A program made the translations under genes and the position numbers. From Trichostrongylus colubriformis (lineage: Eukaryota; Nematoda; Chromadorea; Rhabditida; Trichostrongylidae), in contig OZ022260.1 in the NCBI GenBank assembly GCA_963978905.1, positions 44,413,551 through 44,477,550 of the forward strand: DNA of 64,000 nt, read 5' to 3'. This document shows positions 47,868 through 60,600 of this stretch, one piece after another; position 1 is the stretch's first letter, and each line of letters begins with the position of its first letter. Under the pieces are notes generated by a model that was not told where the DNA came from, made no database searches, and was given only the letters and a program-made list of their open reading frames with translations.

Positions 47868-48766
47868 TTAGGTTGTAAGGAAAGTTCTGGCCGCTTTTTC
47901 GTTATCACAAGATAAATTTAAATATCAGAGCGCGTCAACATGAATCAGCTGACATATTGTGCTCGTTAGATAGAGAAAAAGTTGCTCTTTCAGAATATAT
48001 GTTTTATTTGGAATGCCATAAGGTTTTCAATTTATTAGGGAAGTTTTAAAGTGCTGCGAAAATGGCACTTTTAAGATGACTTCACTTCAAGAGTTCTTGT
48101 TTAGCCGAGTCCCAGCGAAGGTGACCACAAATGTGAATACTGCAAGAGGAGGGGGTGTATCACTGGATGGAACACATTGTCTCCGGTTTCAGAAGTGCAG
48201 AAATGAAGACGAGCTGCTCGAATTTTCAATTGATCAAATCGCTTTAACTAAAACGGCAGAAGGCGATGAGCGTCCATATTTGCAGGGGATATCCACAAGT
48301 ATTGGCTCTCAACAAGCAACCTTAGCTGACCACCTCAAGTGGCCTTGATTTGGAAAAATCCAAAAAAATGGGTGCCGCGGGACCCCTCACGGCAGTCATG
48401 CGCAAGCGCATTTTTCACAAATCCTCTTCCACTAATTGAAGCAGTTGCAGGGTGAGGCCCTTACTCGTCTATCATGTTCATCAGATCTAGCGCTAACTAT
48501 GCCCCACTTCCCAAAACATCTGGCCAGCTCCTTCAGTAGCAGTGTGTTCAGAAAGAGTGGCGATTTGAAGTCGACTTTTTTTCATTTCGCGCAATATAAA
48601 TTATCAGCCCTTTATCAAATTGAGATGTGTAGGTATGCATAGTGTTGCCAAGAGTGTGGCGAATCTAATGGTGCTCACTCTGTGAGAAAAGATGCACTCT
48701 GAGCCGAGTTATGATCTCTCGAAGTTGAAATTTCAAAAACCGGCCAAAACTTTCCTTACAACCTAA
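47868..48766 (+). mobile_element. Mariner-type element with TTAGGTTGTAAGGAAAG termini (MLE-D, complete)
   Basis: 899-bp element with TA at 47866-47867 and 48767-48768. The left terminus reads TTAGGTTGTAAGGAAAGTTC and the right, read inward, TTAGGTTGTAAGGAAAGTTT, both followed by GGCCG. Inside is an open frame at 48076-48348 without recognisable transposase motifs and a segment shared with three other copies in opposite orientation (40531-41165, 42081-42300, 47194-47730). Probably non-autonomous and moved by a mariner-family transposase. Confidence 0.88.
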
Positions 48767-49082
48767 TACATTGGTCGCTCACGTTCTCGGGGCAAGTAGA
48801 CACTCCAACAATTGCTTTGATTGCATCCTTGTTGCGGCGTCGCGGCAACCTCAGGGCACTATGTCCGCTCGAACTCCACCAAGCAAAGACTTGTTTCCAG
48901 GCCGCAGTACTTATACGAGGACTGTGTACATGGGACCCACTTTTGGTGTTGTCAGAGCTTCTCGTTCGTCTATTCTACACTAGATAGAGATGTGCGAAAA
49001 TAGACTGATGGTTTCAACGTTTCTACCACAGCACAGTTTGAGCTCAAAGGCACAAGGAAAGTATCAGAACAACGGGAAGCCA

Positions 49083-49122
49083 CAGGAAAGTGTTGAAAAT
49101 GATTGATTTCAACACTTTCCTG
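49083..49122. repeat. 16-bp perfect hairpin
   Basis: Arms CAGGAAAGTGTTGAAA at 49083-49098 and its exact complement at 49107-49122, with an 8-base loop. It is in non-coding sequence and no function is apparent. Confidence 0.9.
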
Positions 49123-49839
49123 CACCAACTTTCTAGTATGAAAGCATTTTCTTAGTTAGAAAAGGCCTGAAACTGAAATTATCACCCGATTCAGAAGCCA
49201 GAGTGCACTGGAATCCCGAATGGATATCTTAGGCATGACACGTCTCAGATGGTTACTATTTTGGAATTGACTTATAGGACTGAAAATTAGAGGAGTTGAA
49301 TTAGATTGAAACAGTGTATATGAAGCACAATCGTCGTAATCTTTAGAAACGTTATCTTCCGCGTTTCGGATGTTGTTAGCGTTTTTCACAAGGTTGCCTT
49401 GTAGTCTATGGAAATTGTGGCAAACTGTGAACCAATTACGAAAGGCTCCCCGTCAAAAGTTTACCACGAACTTTCGGCTTTCATAGTAGTTCTGATGATT
49501 CGTAATCACCGAAGGCTTTTTTCGGACTGATTGTGGAAATGAATCACGATTAACTCAGGCTAGGGATAACGCGCCCCAACCTTGGAATACTGGCAAACAG
49601 GAAACAATGAAATTAGTCAGGAGACAAAGTAGAGCGTCATGCATAGGTCCATTCTTACTCTGCAGCAGAGTTTAGAGAAACGGCACGATGCTTGCCTCTG
49701 GTTGCGAAGCTATGGCTACAGCTATCCATAGAATGCACACTAATGCTCAGCTTTCAATGAGTTCCCAATATCCCCCTCTCCCTCATTAATAGTCTAGCAC
49801 CACTTATATTTGAAATAAGAAAGTCCTCATGGAGCTCAC

Positions 49840-50072
49840 CCTTTTCTTCTCATTTCCTCTCGTTTCAGATCCGCCGTGATTCTCTCCGATTCTTCTGCCA
49901 CTACTTCTCTCTCTGATAACTTTGGTTTTCTAGCTTGCGGATTGACAAGATAGTCATTATACTTCTCGGCAAGTAGTTGAGCGTCCATTTCAATTGGATA
50001 GACTGAAACATCGGATGGAAATAAGAGAATTTCTTGAAACTGTATTTCTAACGTCAGCGGCACGTTGAGCGT
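49840..50072 (-). CDS. Internal exon of an unrecognised host gene
   Basis: Minus-strand open frame bounded by an acceptor (GGTTCAG) at 50073 and a good donor (AAGG before GTGAGC) at 49839. It encodes 77 codons that begin TLNVPLTLEIQF, include LLFPSDVSVYPIEMDAQLL and end ITADLKREEMRRKG. The composition is strongly protein-like, with a charged C-terminal half (SEREVVAEESER). The frame stays open about 45 bases further upstream, so the start could lie near 50117. I do not recognise the family and found no convincing neighbouring exon. Fifty bases of this exon are copied exactly at 46992-47041. Confidence 0.5.
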
Positions 50073-50119
50073 CTGAACCGGTGTTGTCGGAATCAGGACG
50101 AAGCAAGCATATATCTTGA

Positions 50120-52593
50120 CCGGTTACTCAGCTCACTTACCGATAATATATTGTAGAATTTCATTTTCTGTGAGAATCTGTCAAACAGGAATCGAGAGGA
50201 CAGTATACAATAAATTAGGCTTTTGGTAAGTTAAAGTATAACACCTAATGTTGTGTCACAATGAGCGCACCCCCTTCTCTCACTCTGACCCTGACATTAT
50301 GAAGCAGGGAAAAGAAGTTAGGCAGCCTTCAGAGTGATCGCGTCAACGTTTCAGGCACTTGGACGATCAGGTGATATGTGCGAAATGAACAAAATACATA
50401 TCGACTGGGTGATAAAGCGATCAGGGATTGGCGGTCATGTGATTCACGCGATCGGGACGGTAGGCGATCAGGTGGAAAGGATGAAATACGTATCAACTGC
50501 ATTAATGATACGTCTGATTGCCTGATTTGATCAGACCATAAACTTCAAACAATGCCTTATTGAACTGGACACTCCCGCCCCAAAAGAACCTACATGGGCA
50601 TAAGTCTCCGGCTTTTCGCGCCTCAAAACCTTCGCCGTAGCACCCGACAGCTGCGTTCCACCCGTTGGCTTTTTGCCGCAAAAGAGTGCAAAAGCGCTCC
50701 TACAGAAGCGGAGCTATCAAATCAATTTAACAGTGTCATGGTAGAAGTAGGCTTTGATCATGTAAATAAATCGCAATGTGAAACAACTACCACTACCTTT
50801 TTAGCATTGCCAATGACAAGCCAATACGCCGCTACAGAGTATAAATGACGAACCCACCACGATAGCAATCATTTTCGTAGAAAGATAACTTATCGCTCAG
50901 TCTTCATGGCTTCATTCCTCGTAAATTTCGAACATCCCGGCGTCACCTGGCGGATTCACATCGCATCTCATACCCAAGTCATGCGGTCAATTAAAATCAC
51001 TTAATACTTCAACTTGTCCTGTCTACATCGAAGATGGCGGCAGACTGCCCTATTAATCTAACCATGAGGGCTCTGCAGTAGCTATCGCGTCACCATCTCA
51101 ACGTTCGTATTCAGGATTCTGGCTCATTCGGCTAAGCTTCGATCTTGCCAAACGCTGAGTCGAGTCGGTACTGCTCATCTTCTTCGTATTTGACCTACCT
51201 TCGACCTTTTTCTCAGAACTTTCTTCTGATGACTTTCATTGTCATGGTGGATCTTGCTTTCCTCGTACAGATTGTTCAAATGGAACCATATGATCTTCAC
51301 TTTACTTTAATGTACGTTGTGTTAGAGTGACTTGCTCGCTGAAGGCAAGGACGCAGGTTGTTCTATAAGCCTACCGGTTGTGCTACCGCACAGTACTGCG
51401 CGAATACCATAATAGAACTATGTAATGGATTAATGGTCGATACTGTCCAACCGATATCGAAGGAGTCGAAATCGCTCAGCTCCACATTCTTATAACCGCA
51501 CTACTGAACGCTAGCTCTAATTGTATCTTTTCAAATACCAATCACTATTTGGAATTCTACCTAGTTCGGCGGTCGTAGGATCCCGCTGTTACTGATATCG
51601 GAGTACAAATTATATTTAACTGCTGGACATTTAGTGCTCAAGCTGTGAAGTATCGATAGTCGAAGCATTTTCTACTGTATATTGCACCGCAGAAAAAGTG
51701 TTCTACTACTACGAACCACCACCATTTGGAGGTCCACATGATTTAGTTGTCTTACTCTTGTCACAATGATCAATGTAAATGGATCAGAAACTAAATATGT
51801 TTATTCACCAGTTATCACTTTGGCTAAGGTGGTCACTATTGAGAACTCAGATAATTTGAGGACCGATAGAGCTGTGTTCGACTGCGTCGATTGGTAGCAA
51901 TTTAACCACTTGCTGGGCGTTTAATCCACACATAATTGCTAAAGCCATATGCCAGTTACCTATGCTTATCGTTTTTACAAACATGCACTACTATTTCGAA
52001 TGCTGGTACCGCATAAGGAGATCTATCACTTGCTTCACCATCACAAATATAGATCGTATCTTGATCATTCATGTAGAAAGACGGTAACTTCCCCAACTTT
52101 TCCACTTATTCTTCAAAAACAGAACTACGCATCCTAATTTTTTTCCTTCTCGATTTTCTTAGAGGAAATAGCTCCCTAAGATCGAGGGTTACACCAAGCT
52201 TCAAGCAAGATATTGGTACTCTCCTTTCATGGCAATCATTGCTACAATAGTTGTGACATGGTATTATAATAGCATCGAACTACTGGCAAACACTGGAAGC
52301 TGTCAACTATCAAGTAAAATACACAGGTTCATTGGACAGCGACTTTCGTGGAACCACGCATGCTAGTTCTCAAACCAATTCTTCTAAAAAGTAATCTCAA
52401 TATTCAGTGCCTGAGTAATTCTAAATCGAACAAGAAGATAAGAAAACGAAATGCACTTTGCCACCCACGACAACCAGTTTTTTCGACACTAACAGAATCT
52501 AGAAATTTTCTTCGCGGAAAATAAGAGACACTTTGGGTTTGTTCAAATTCGCATTATAGGTTTTGACGGAGTCGCAGTATGAGCGCGATTTGT
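50120..52593. other. Intergenic between the 49.8-kb exon and the glr 3' end
   Basis: No clear gene. A CGATCAGGTGnnA motif repeats at 50366 and 50467. The stretch 51340-51610, read in reverse, resembles 41190-41410 and loosely 45950-46150 (shared GATATCGGTTGGnC and GTGGAATTCCAAATAGT), probably an old dispersed repeat. Confidence 0.45.
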
Positions 52594-54606
52594 TTACTGT
52601 GGAAGGTCCGACGGAGGAACAGCTCCGTTGAACTTGTCGCTCTTCTTCCTTGACCAGTGATTTTCGATGGTGTTGAGATTGAGGGCAAAACGAAGTTCGT
52701 TGACGAGTTCAGTCCAAATAGGAATCTGAAAAATGGAGGTCAAGTGAAGAAGTTGGGAAAACACTTACAAGTTTCACCCAATATTTTGTTTCGAAGCTCA
52801 CGTTCTCTTTGTTTGCTATCTGATTGCATCTGATGAATAGCTCCACTACGACTGTCACCACGCCAAATAGAAGTCCTGCACCAAGAATGATGAAAAGTCC
52901 TGCGACATTGTGTAAGCCCAGTGAAAACCTCTGTTGTTTTACAGCGGAACCAGTTCCAGTACAAGTGGCTCCTCTGAAAATTGAGAGCAAGTAAATCATA
53001 GTTGTTTTAAAGACACCGGGATGGGTAAATTTGGCAAATTGGAAGATTACAAAAGTAGAGGTGATCAGCAATTAGAAGTAGAGAAAGAACGACATAGAAC
53101 TGCGAGAAAACCGAGAAATAGGAACCCGAAATCCCCCTTCTCTCTCGTCCTCTGCGTCTTTAGTGGACTGAAGAGAGGCTAGAGCTTGAACAACCCGACC
53201 GCAGTTGTGGTCCTGCCCCTGCCCGGTGACTCGCACGGGCGCATGACCGCATGACGGCATGCCGAGCTACGGGGTCACCATAAGACCCCAAGCCGCATTT
53301 TTTCAATGCGATTTTCGTCACATAAGACCTCTCCTGTAGTAGAAGGTTCGTTTCAGTTGTTCTTCTGGAAGACCTATAGGTACTCCGTTACAATGGTACA
53401 AACCACTGTAGGAGACACATAACCATTGCTTTCCATAGTAAATATGTCATCGGCTCTTGTAAGGCTCTCTCACCATAGAAGGGGGGGGGGGCTGTCAGAG
53501 CAATTTTGCAAGGACGTCAAACGGCGAGGCGTTTGCCTTTTGGATGCTCCCCAATAAGCGTGGGGAACGGTTATTTCGATTTGCTGTACCTTCTTTTGTC
53601 TCTTCTCGATAGTCTTCAGCTGACATCCTTGACGATGAACTCGCACATTTGCAAAAACTGACTCATGAAGGAAAACTTTATCTGTTGTATGTTCCGTGGT
53701 CCTTTTTTTCAATTTCAATGGGGAGCAACCAGAGCTCAAGTAATTTTCTCGAGCTTTTCTACAACCTCCATCAGCAGTAATAGGAATGCTACAAACCAAC
53801 TTATTCGTGACTGAGACTTTTGCTGTCCATGCGACCTTAATGTCACTTCTTTGTTAGCCACATGCGCTCGGGATAGTCCTGCATGGCGGTAATGTGTTAT
53901 CCCTCGACGACTGCGCTGGAGAGCAAGTTTGGTCGGACTTGTCACAAAACATAGGGAACTAATTTTAAGGTCGCCTTAACCCGCTGTCACCTGTAATGCC
54001 TAGTCGACCGAAATCGATGCTAAGAATGTACTTAACTCGTATTATGGAGCAGCTGCAGAGCAGTATGAAATACAACAAACGTACTTGCTCCTCCACCATT
54101 TTGCTTTTTTCATTTCAATAATGCCTCGCTTTTGGTATAGGAGGATCTGGCGGGATATCCGATCTGTCCATTCGGATTCTGTAAAGCAAGTTATTGATGA
54201 CTGATATTGTTTATATGAAGTGGATCGATGCTATCTAGGCGTCTGATTTTCGTCAGAATTAAAATCACATACTCTTCTGCAACGCTATGCCATATCCTTT
54301 TGAGCCCAGCACACCACCGATTTGTGTTAGGTTACAGTTTTGAGACACTTCGAATTCGAGCGACGTTGACTCCATTAAATACGCAAAGTTTCGCCTAAAT
54401 GATTAACAGTTTGAGAAAAATACAAGTCAAGAAATCTCTAACATCTATTATTGATTGGATCCTTCTGAAAGCGGAATTCTGATGATAGGCGGTTTTTGAA
54501 GTTAGCACCTCACTACTCTTTCAACACCTTCTCTATTGTCCTTGACGAACACGTCGCGATTCTTCATGTATTCCCACATCTTCGCATGGGAGCCGATTTT
54601 GGATTC
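52594..54606 (-). CDS. glr exons for S2, M4 and C-terminus (5 exons)
   Basis: Exon 54606-54509 encodes [20 protein letters not shown] and ends near GVERVV. Exon 54394-54273 carries [12 protein letters not shown], with the Glu that contacts the ligand amino group, and [19 protein letters not shown]. Exon 54178-54085 carries [20 protein letters not shown] and WWRS, the end of S2. Exon 52973-52769 gives a Gly/Thr-rich linker and the M4 helix ([20 protein letters not shown]). Exon 52725-52594 is a short cytoplasmic tail ending DLPQ and TAA, with no PDZ ligand that I recognise. Acceptors are TTTCCAG, ATTTAG, TTACAG, TTTCAG and TTTCAG. The 1.1-kb intron before the M4 exon contains a truncated palindromic MITE. 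Confidence 0.9.
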
Positions 54607-57600
54607 CTGGAAATTTTATTCGAGAAGATCATTGCCTGTGGAAAGCTTCGGTTTGAAATCACTTACGCCATGAAAAGGACCCAAAAAAGGTTTTGGTCTT
54701 CTAGGCCTTGAAACTGTCAAGCCCGTAACAAATGAAGCAGCATTCGAGTCGAAGTTTGATTTTGTGTAAAAGGACAAAACGGTTCACAATATTCTATGAA
54801 AGTGGGTGGCTTCCACGGCACCAATGCTCTTCCCCGAAGGTGGATCATACTGGCTCTCGGAATGATAGTTGAAGTGATCGTCCACGGAGATTTGGGTTTG
54901 TTTGTTACCCATATAATGGGTAGTCGAAAATTTTTTTCGTATTTTTAAATACGCGCTTTTTCCCTCCAAACTGCTTTGCAGCAATCTCTTCTGTACATAC
55001 ACATGTAGTACAAGTCCACACGCATCTATAGGTATTATTGTCTTCCATCTCTCGGATAACCCTTTTCGGCAAAATAAACATATCAAAGGTCAATCTCATT
55101 TTCAATACAAAAGCTTTTCTTTGAATGGCGTTAGATAGGGAAAGGAAAAGATGTTAGTCCGATGGAGCAAGATCAGGGCTATAAGGTGGATGAGGCAGCA
55201 ATTTTTATCCAAGCTCGACAATTTTTTGGCGAGTCACTTTTTCAATATGTGGGAAGACTTGCCAAAAAATTGCTTCGCCAAAAATTTTCGAGCTTGAATG
55301 GGAAGTGCTGCCCCATCCACCTTATAGCCCTGATCTTGCTCCATCGGACTAACATCTTTTCCTTTCCCTATCTAACGCCATTCAAGGAAAAATTTTTGTA
55401 TTGAAAATGGTTGACCTTTGACATGTTTACTTTGCCGAAAAAGGTTATCCGGGAGATAGAAGACAATAATACCTACTATAGATGCGTGTGGACTTGTAAT
55501 AAATGTGTATGTACAGAAGAGATTGCTGGAAAGCAGTCTGGAGGAAAAAAGGGCGTATTCAAAAATACGAAAAAACTTTTTCGACTGACCAATATTTATG
55601 ATTCACTCGCTTACTATGAGCCCCATGCAAAGTGACAGTGACGTAGTCAGGAAGGCAGAATGAGAAGCAAATCAGCATTGGGCGCAGAAATTCGAACTGC
55701 GCTGTGGGTGCTAATGCCTGAAATGTTGTATCGGGAATTGTGGCAAGAATTCAGTCGAGTTGCTGCTCTTCCAGCTAACTAATTTTGCTTTAGAAAAAAA
55801 ATTCTTGGTGTTTTCGTGTTTCTTTTCACGTACTGTATCTTGTAGGATGACTCTTAAAGGAATTGGATTCATGGAACTTTTGCGAATGATTTCTTTGAGC
55901 AGTTACAACAACTTGCCTGGAAAAACTGCATTGTGCTGCCTCCCTTGATAGTTCCATATGAAACAGCCGTCTGGTTCGCTAAGTCGTCGAGATTCTTGAT
56001 AGGAATGAATGGCCGTGATACGGTGAGGACAGCAGCAAGGTTGGCGGTGTAGGCACTGATGATCACCAACGTGAACACCCACCATGTTCCTGGATAGGTA
56101 ATTTGATTATGCGAATCTACGATAGCCCAGTTGCGAGTTCGGTCAAGAGAATGGCAACCCCATTATATTTCCAGGTCCATAACATCAATTTTTCCGTGCT
56201 GTTTATGACGAGAGGAAAAGCAGTTGCAAGGTGCTGAGTACAGCCATCCTTTGTTAAATCCACAGAGAGATTCACTGCTATCCATGTGGTGGAGACTGAA
56301 ATTGAGGATGCTCCATCAGGAACCAGAAAGCGTACCTCCCAGTAGTCTAGTTGAAACTGCTCGAGGACCGAAGTCGCATCCTCCTTTCAGCATTGTACTT
56401 GTCACATACCTTCAAATAAGTGCTTACACTTATTTTGACAGCACGTCTCGTGATAATCAGATTGGTCTACCTACTTTCATGGAGCGTATGTCCTTGAGTA
56501 GTTACCGTCGCTGCCCACTAAATGTCCTTGAGTAGCTACCGTCGCTGCCCACTAAATGCGACCTCACTGGATGACCACGAGGATATACCCATTGATTTCC
56601 AAGCTAGCCACACCCGCTCGGCTTAGGCGGGCGTGACCAAACTAGGATCATGTGGGTGTAGCGCAGTGATGGCACACCCTGGGAACGCTGCGAGGGTGCA
56701 GTCTGGATAGCGAACCAATATCACCCCAAAAAGCTGCTAATCCGATTATTGCATGCCCTTAACCAATCCGGTTGATCCGCAATTTCAACATTGATCGCAT
56801 GTGGGCTGATTCGTTCTGCTTTGTTTTGTTATGGTTTTGATGAAGCTGGTCTCATCACCTTATGTTCTTGAACGTTATCAGTGGAGGCAGTCGAAGTGTA
56901 TGGTATCATGGCGGATATCAAGGGATAAGGCGACTACAAAAGATTAGTTAATCACTTAGTAGTCAGTTGAGCAAATAAAGTTCTTGATCGAGTCGGCTCT
57001 TCATCTTCTACAGGACAAACGCAGCCTGTCAGCAAGAACTGGGAAGCAGACTACAGCGACCGAAGAGCCGCACAAATTGACATGCAAGAATCTGCCATTC
57101 GAAATGGTAAAGACGCGCATCCTGTCGCTGATATGCAGAGTCTCCTGAACACCTATTGGCAAGATTTCGTCATGCTGCTCCGTGGCAACGCAGCTGCCGC
57201 AGTTAGGTAGGAGAAACTATCGGCGAAAGATTGGCGGTATAGTTTGGCACTGACAGTAGCAGTGCAGCTGTGTGTAATCGTTACGACGCAGTGATTACAG
57301 ATTACGTAATGTCGACAGACATAAATACAGCCGAATAGGTGCGAACTTCTACGAAAGCTGTCACAAAGAGTTCAGTCAAACTAAGCGAGCATGTGCGCAG
57401 TTGTCGGGTGGAATTTCGGCTGAATCCACATAAACGAGGAATGTGGTCTCACTGCGAAAAGCATAAAAGCTCTAAAAAGTTGGAAAATGGAACCAAACCA
57501 ATTAAAAAAGTGGTGTGTGATACATTCGCGACAGTGTTAAAAGCTGAGATTCGGCAGTACAGACAAGTGCTTCCACCTGCTGTGCAGGGCGGATATGAAT

Positions 57601-60600
57601 CAGAATGTGGTTGTGGTGAAACGAATTTTCTGGTGTTTCCCACTACCAAGTCCCCCACATCTCCGTGCTAGGTGGTGCCAAAAGACGTCCACTGATTGTG
57701 CATGAGCAAAAGTTGAATAGAAGTGAATTTGTATCGTCGAACATCACTTTAACCTCCATCCAGTAGCTGCTGCGCAAAAGAGGTCTCTCCACACAACTGA
57801 AGACCTAACAAGTGCAAAAGAGATTTGACAGAATTGAAGCCGAAAAAAGCCGAGCCGCACAACGTTGACACAGTGCCAAAACCAAGGTGGCTTTTCCCTG
57901 GAAGGGTAGTATCCAAACTGCTGCTTTTAAAACTTGAAGAATACCCAAACGCAGTAGCGTGAATTCTATCCAGACATGTAGGGGAGAGATTTCGACAATC
58001 TCGTCGTAGAGGTATTAGAGGGAATTCAGAAAAAACGACTCTTTCAGGTTCAGATGAAGGCATACATGCGGTTGAAACGTCTTAGAAAGGCTTCCAGGAT
58101 ATTACAATGAGTTGGAGGGACCGACCAGTGAGCCTTACCCCGACACATCAGAAGAAGAGCTTCCCCGCACCAGAGCAGGGAGTATCGTGAGCCAGCTCAC
58201 GGTCTGGCTGGAATACCTCCAATCCGTGAGAAAGCTCCAAAGGAGCTGGCGTACGATATGGTGAAAACGATGTTGCAGAGGTGTGGGAGAAGCAAAGAAG
58301 ATGCAGCAACCATGCGATGTAATACGAAAGGATGCGTTCGAAATCGCCAGGGGAAACGCAAAGCCAGTTCTGTGTACAGAGCTTCGAATACTCATCAGCG
58401 CCTGCATAAGAAGCCACATATTGCACAAGCAAAGAAAAACCTAAGCAAGGACGGATTAAGATCTGTAAAGTATTACTGTTATAACGAACAAGGGCATTCG
58501 AAGAAGGCAATGCTCTTTCAAATAAATAGAACGCTGCAAAGTTGATAACCGTGCATGGAAAAATGAGTCCGCCTGTCATCCGTATACTAATGTCGTACTT
58601 GCATACTGAAGGCCACGTGCAAAGTTTCACGCGAAAAAACCTTCGAGCCATACCAGCAGAAGAAACCGTAAAGATGTTCACGGCATCTTTACAAAAGTGT
58701 TTGCGAGACGCCACCAAAATTGAAAAGGAGCGAACCTATCTAGAAACAAACAACAGCGGAGGGAATCTCTGGGTAATGTCACGTAGACACGGGCTCTTGA
58801 ATTAGTTTCCTCATGAAGTTGGTCCTTAGGGCGCATGGGCACTTCGCAGGCTGTGCTTAAATGGCCGAGCAAACCAAACAGGTAATATCTGCAGCAGCTT
58901 GTACTTTTCCAGTATTTGACTGAGGTCAAAATAAAATGTTTTAGAGAAGATACGCACCATAAGGTGTTCCAAAAGCTGTAGTTGTTCGACAGTTCTACAG
59001 GTGAATTCACGAAGGCAGCACCAGGATGAGGTTGATGAGCCGTGCAACACGAAAAGTTCAAGTTCCATTCATAAGGCGTCACTCGCGACACCACGTACAT
59101 CCCCAATGTTACACATACTGTAAGTACAATGAAATATATGGAGACAACCACACTGAAAGCAACACAGAAAAGACGTCCTCATCAAAAGATGTCTCAGTTT
59201 TTTTCCGAAAACTTGTGCTTTTTTAAGTGTCGCTCAGACGAGAGCTTGTCTTGGGTTTTGAGCTTTCAACTCCTGTGATTTGGACATTCACAGATGTATT
59301 ACATATTCCTGCACTCTCCAAAAACTAGCCAATTTGAGGATATTCGCTTTATAAGATATCTGACTTAATGTGAAGGGAGGAACGGAACCGTTCTCACTAA
59401 TTCTGAGCCTATTCACTACACGCTTTTGTGAACTTCTATTCGTGTGAAGAAGCCTGAAAGCATCACACAAAGCCAGTCCAGGTGCCTTCAAAGAAACCCA
59501 CAAACAGTTGCAGCTACATCCTACTACTGATTGTTGCAGAAGTAACAAATACCAGAGTACCTACCAATAGCTGCGAGTATAGCTAGCCAGATTTGCCATG
59601 AAAGTGGATTGAGGAATGAGAATAGATCCGGCTGGTAGTCATCTGGTACCTGAACAAAAACGTATGAGTACACACATCTTGACAACAGTAACTAGGCTTA
59701 TTGAGATCAGAAAGTCATTCATAGGATATCACGGTAACACCACCTTATATAGGATACTGATTCCAAGAGAAAGAAAAGGCTTCGTGAATGAAACTACTTC
59801 CGAACGCCGAAAATTAACAGTAAGAGGTGCTACTGCCATCTCTGCTTCCTGCAAACAAAGTCTGTAGTAGCACACGAGCTTACAAAGAGTGCAACTCACC
59901 CCTTTGAGTATTTCACCGATCATTCCGTCCCAGGAACCGTTCCCATACACGTCATTACCATATTTGCCATCAGATACTGCATGAATCGCGTATGTGAACC
60001 ATGAAAATTCAACGTTTTCAAAATGAAACCACCAATCAGGAAGGCTTTTCATTTTCCTTTGAGGTGGTCGTCAGAGTCGGACTACTTCAGGGATAAACCT
60101 CCGCTGAGCCTGCACTGTAACTTCAGGAATACATGCTACTACATATAATCCACTGAGTGTCTCTCTGTCTGTCTGTGTATCGGTTTTTCACGAAATTCAT
60201 ATCTGGTGTCACAGCAATGATGGGATTCCTGAAGGTAGAAGTATCGGAGTCCAGTGAGGGTGGTAAAAGATAGCGCAAGTAGAGCCGGTATTCAAATGAT
60301 GGGCCTAGCTATCACGGTACCGTACCGAGCTCTACCGAAATTTGAAATACGACTCCGCTGTTATAAATCCAAAATCCGAGCCGCCCCGAGAATTTCTCAA
60401 CCGCAGCTTGACCTTGTTTTGCACCGCTACATCAAGAAGTTTCATCAGGGCGTTTTGCGCACGACGCTAAAATTAGGCCCTGAAGCGATTAAACGGCCAC
60501 TACATACATAGGGCGTGTGTTGCTAAACCAGCGAATAGGCTTTGAAGATCACAAGTAATGGTATCTCACCAAGATCTCTCGATAACTCAGCTAGCAGATC

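Noticed and set aside
56090..56160. Upstream extension of the M3 exon (frame reads [16 protein letters not shown])
   Set aside because: The frame is open by chance; the pore-loop exon found at 56409-56336 joins exactly at 56089 with the correct phase.
59118..59150. Alternative M1 acceptor TTTCAG upstream of 59117
   Set aside because: It also gives an open frame but makes M1 about 13 residues too long and needs another donor; the TTACAG site gives the family length.
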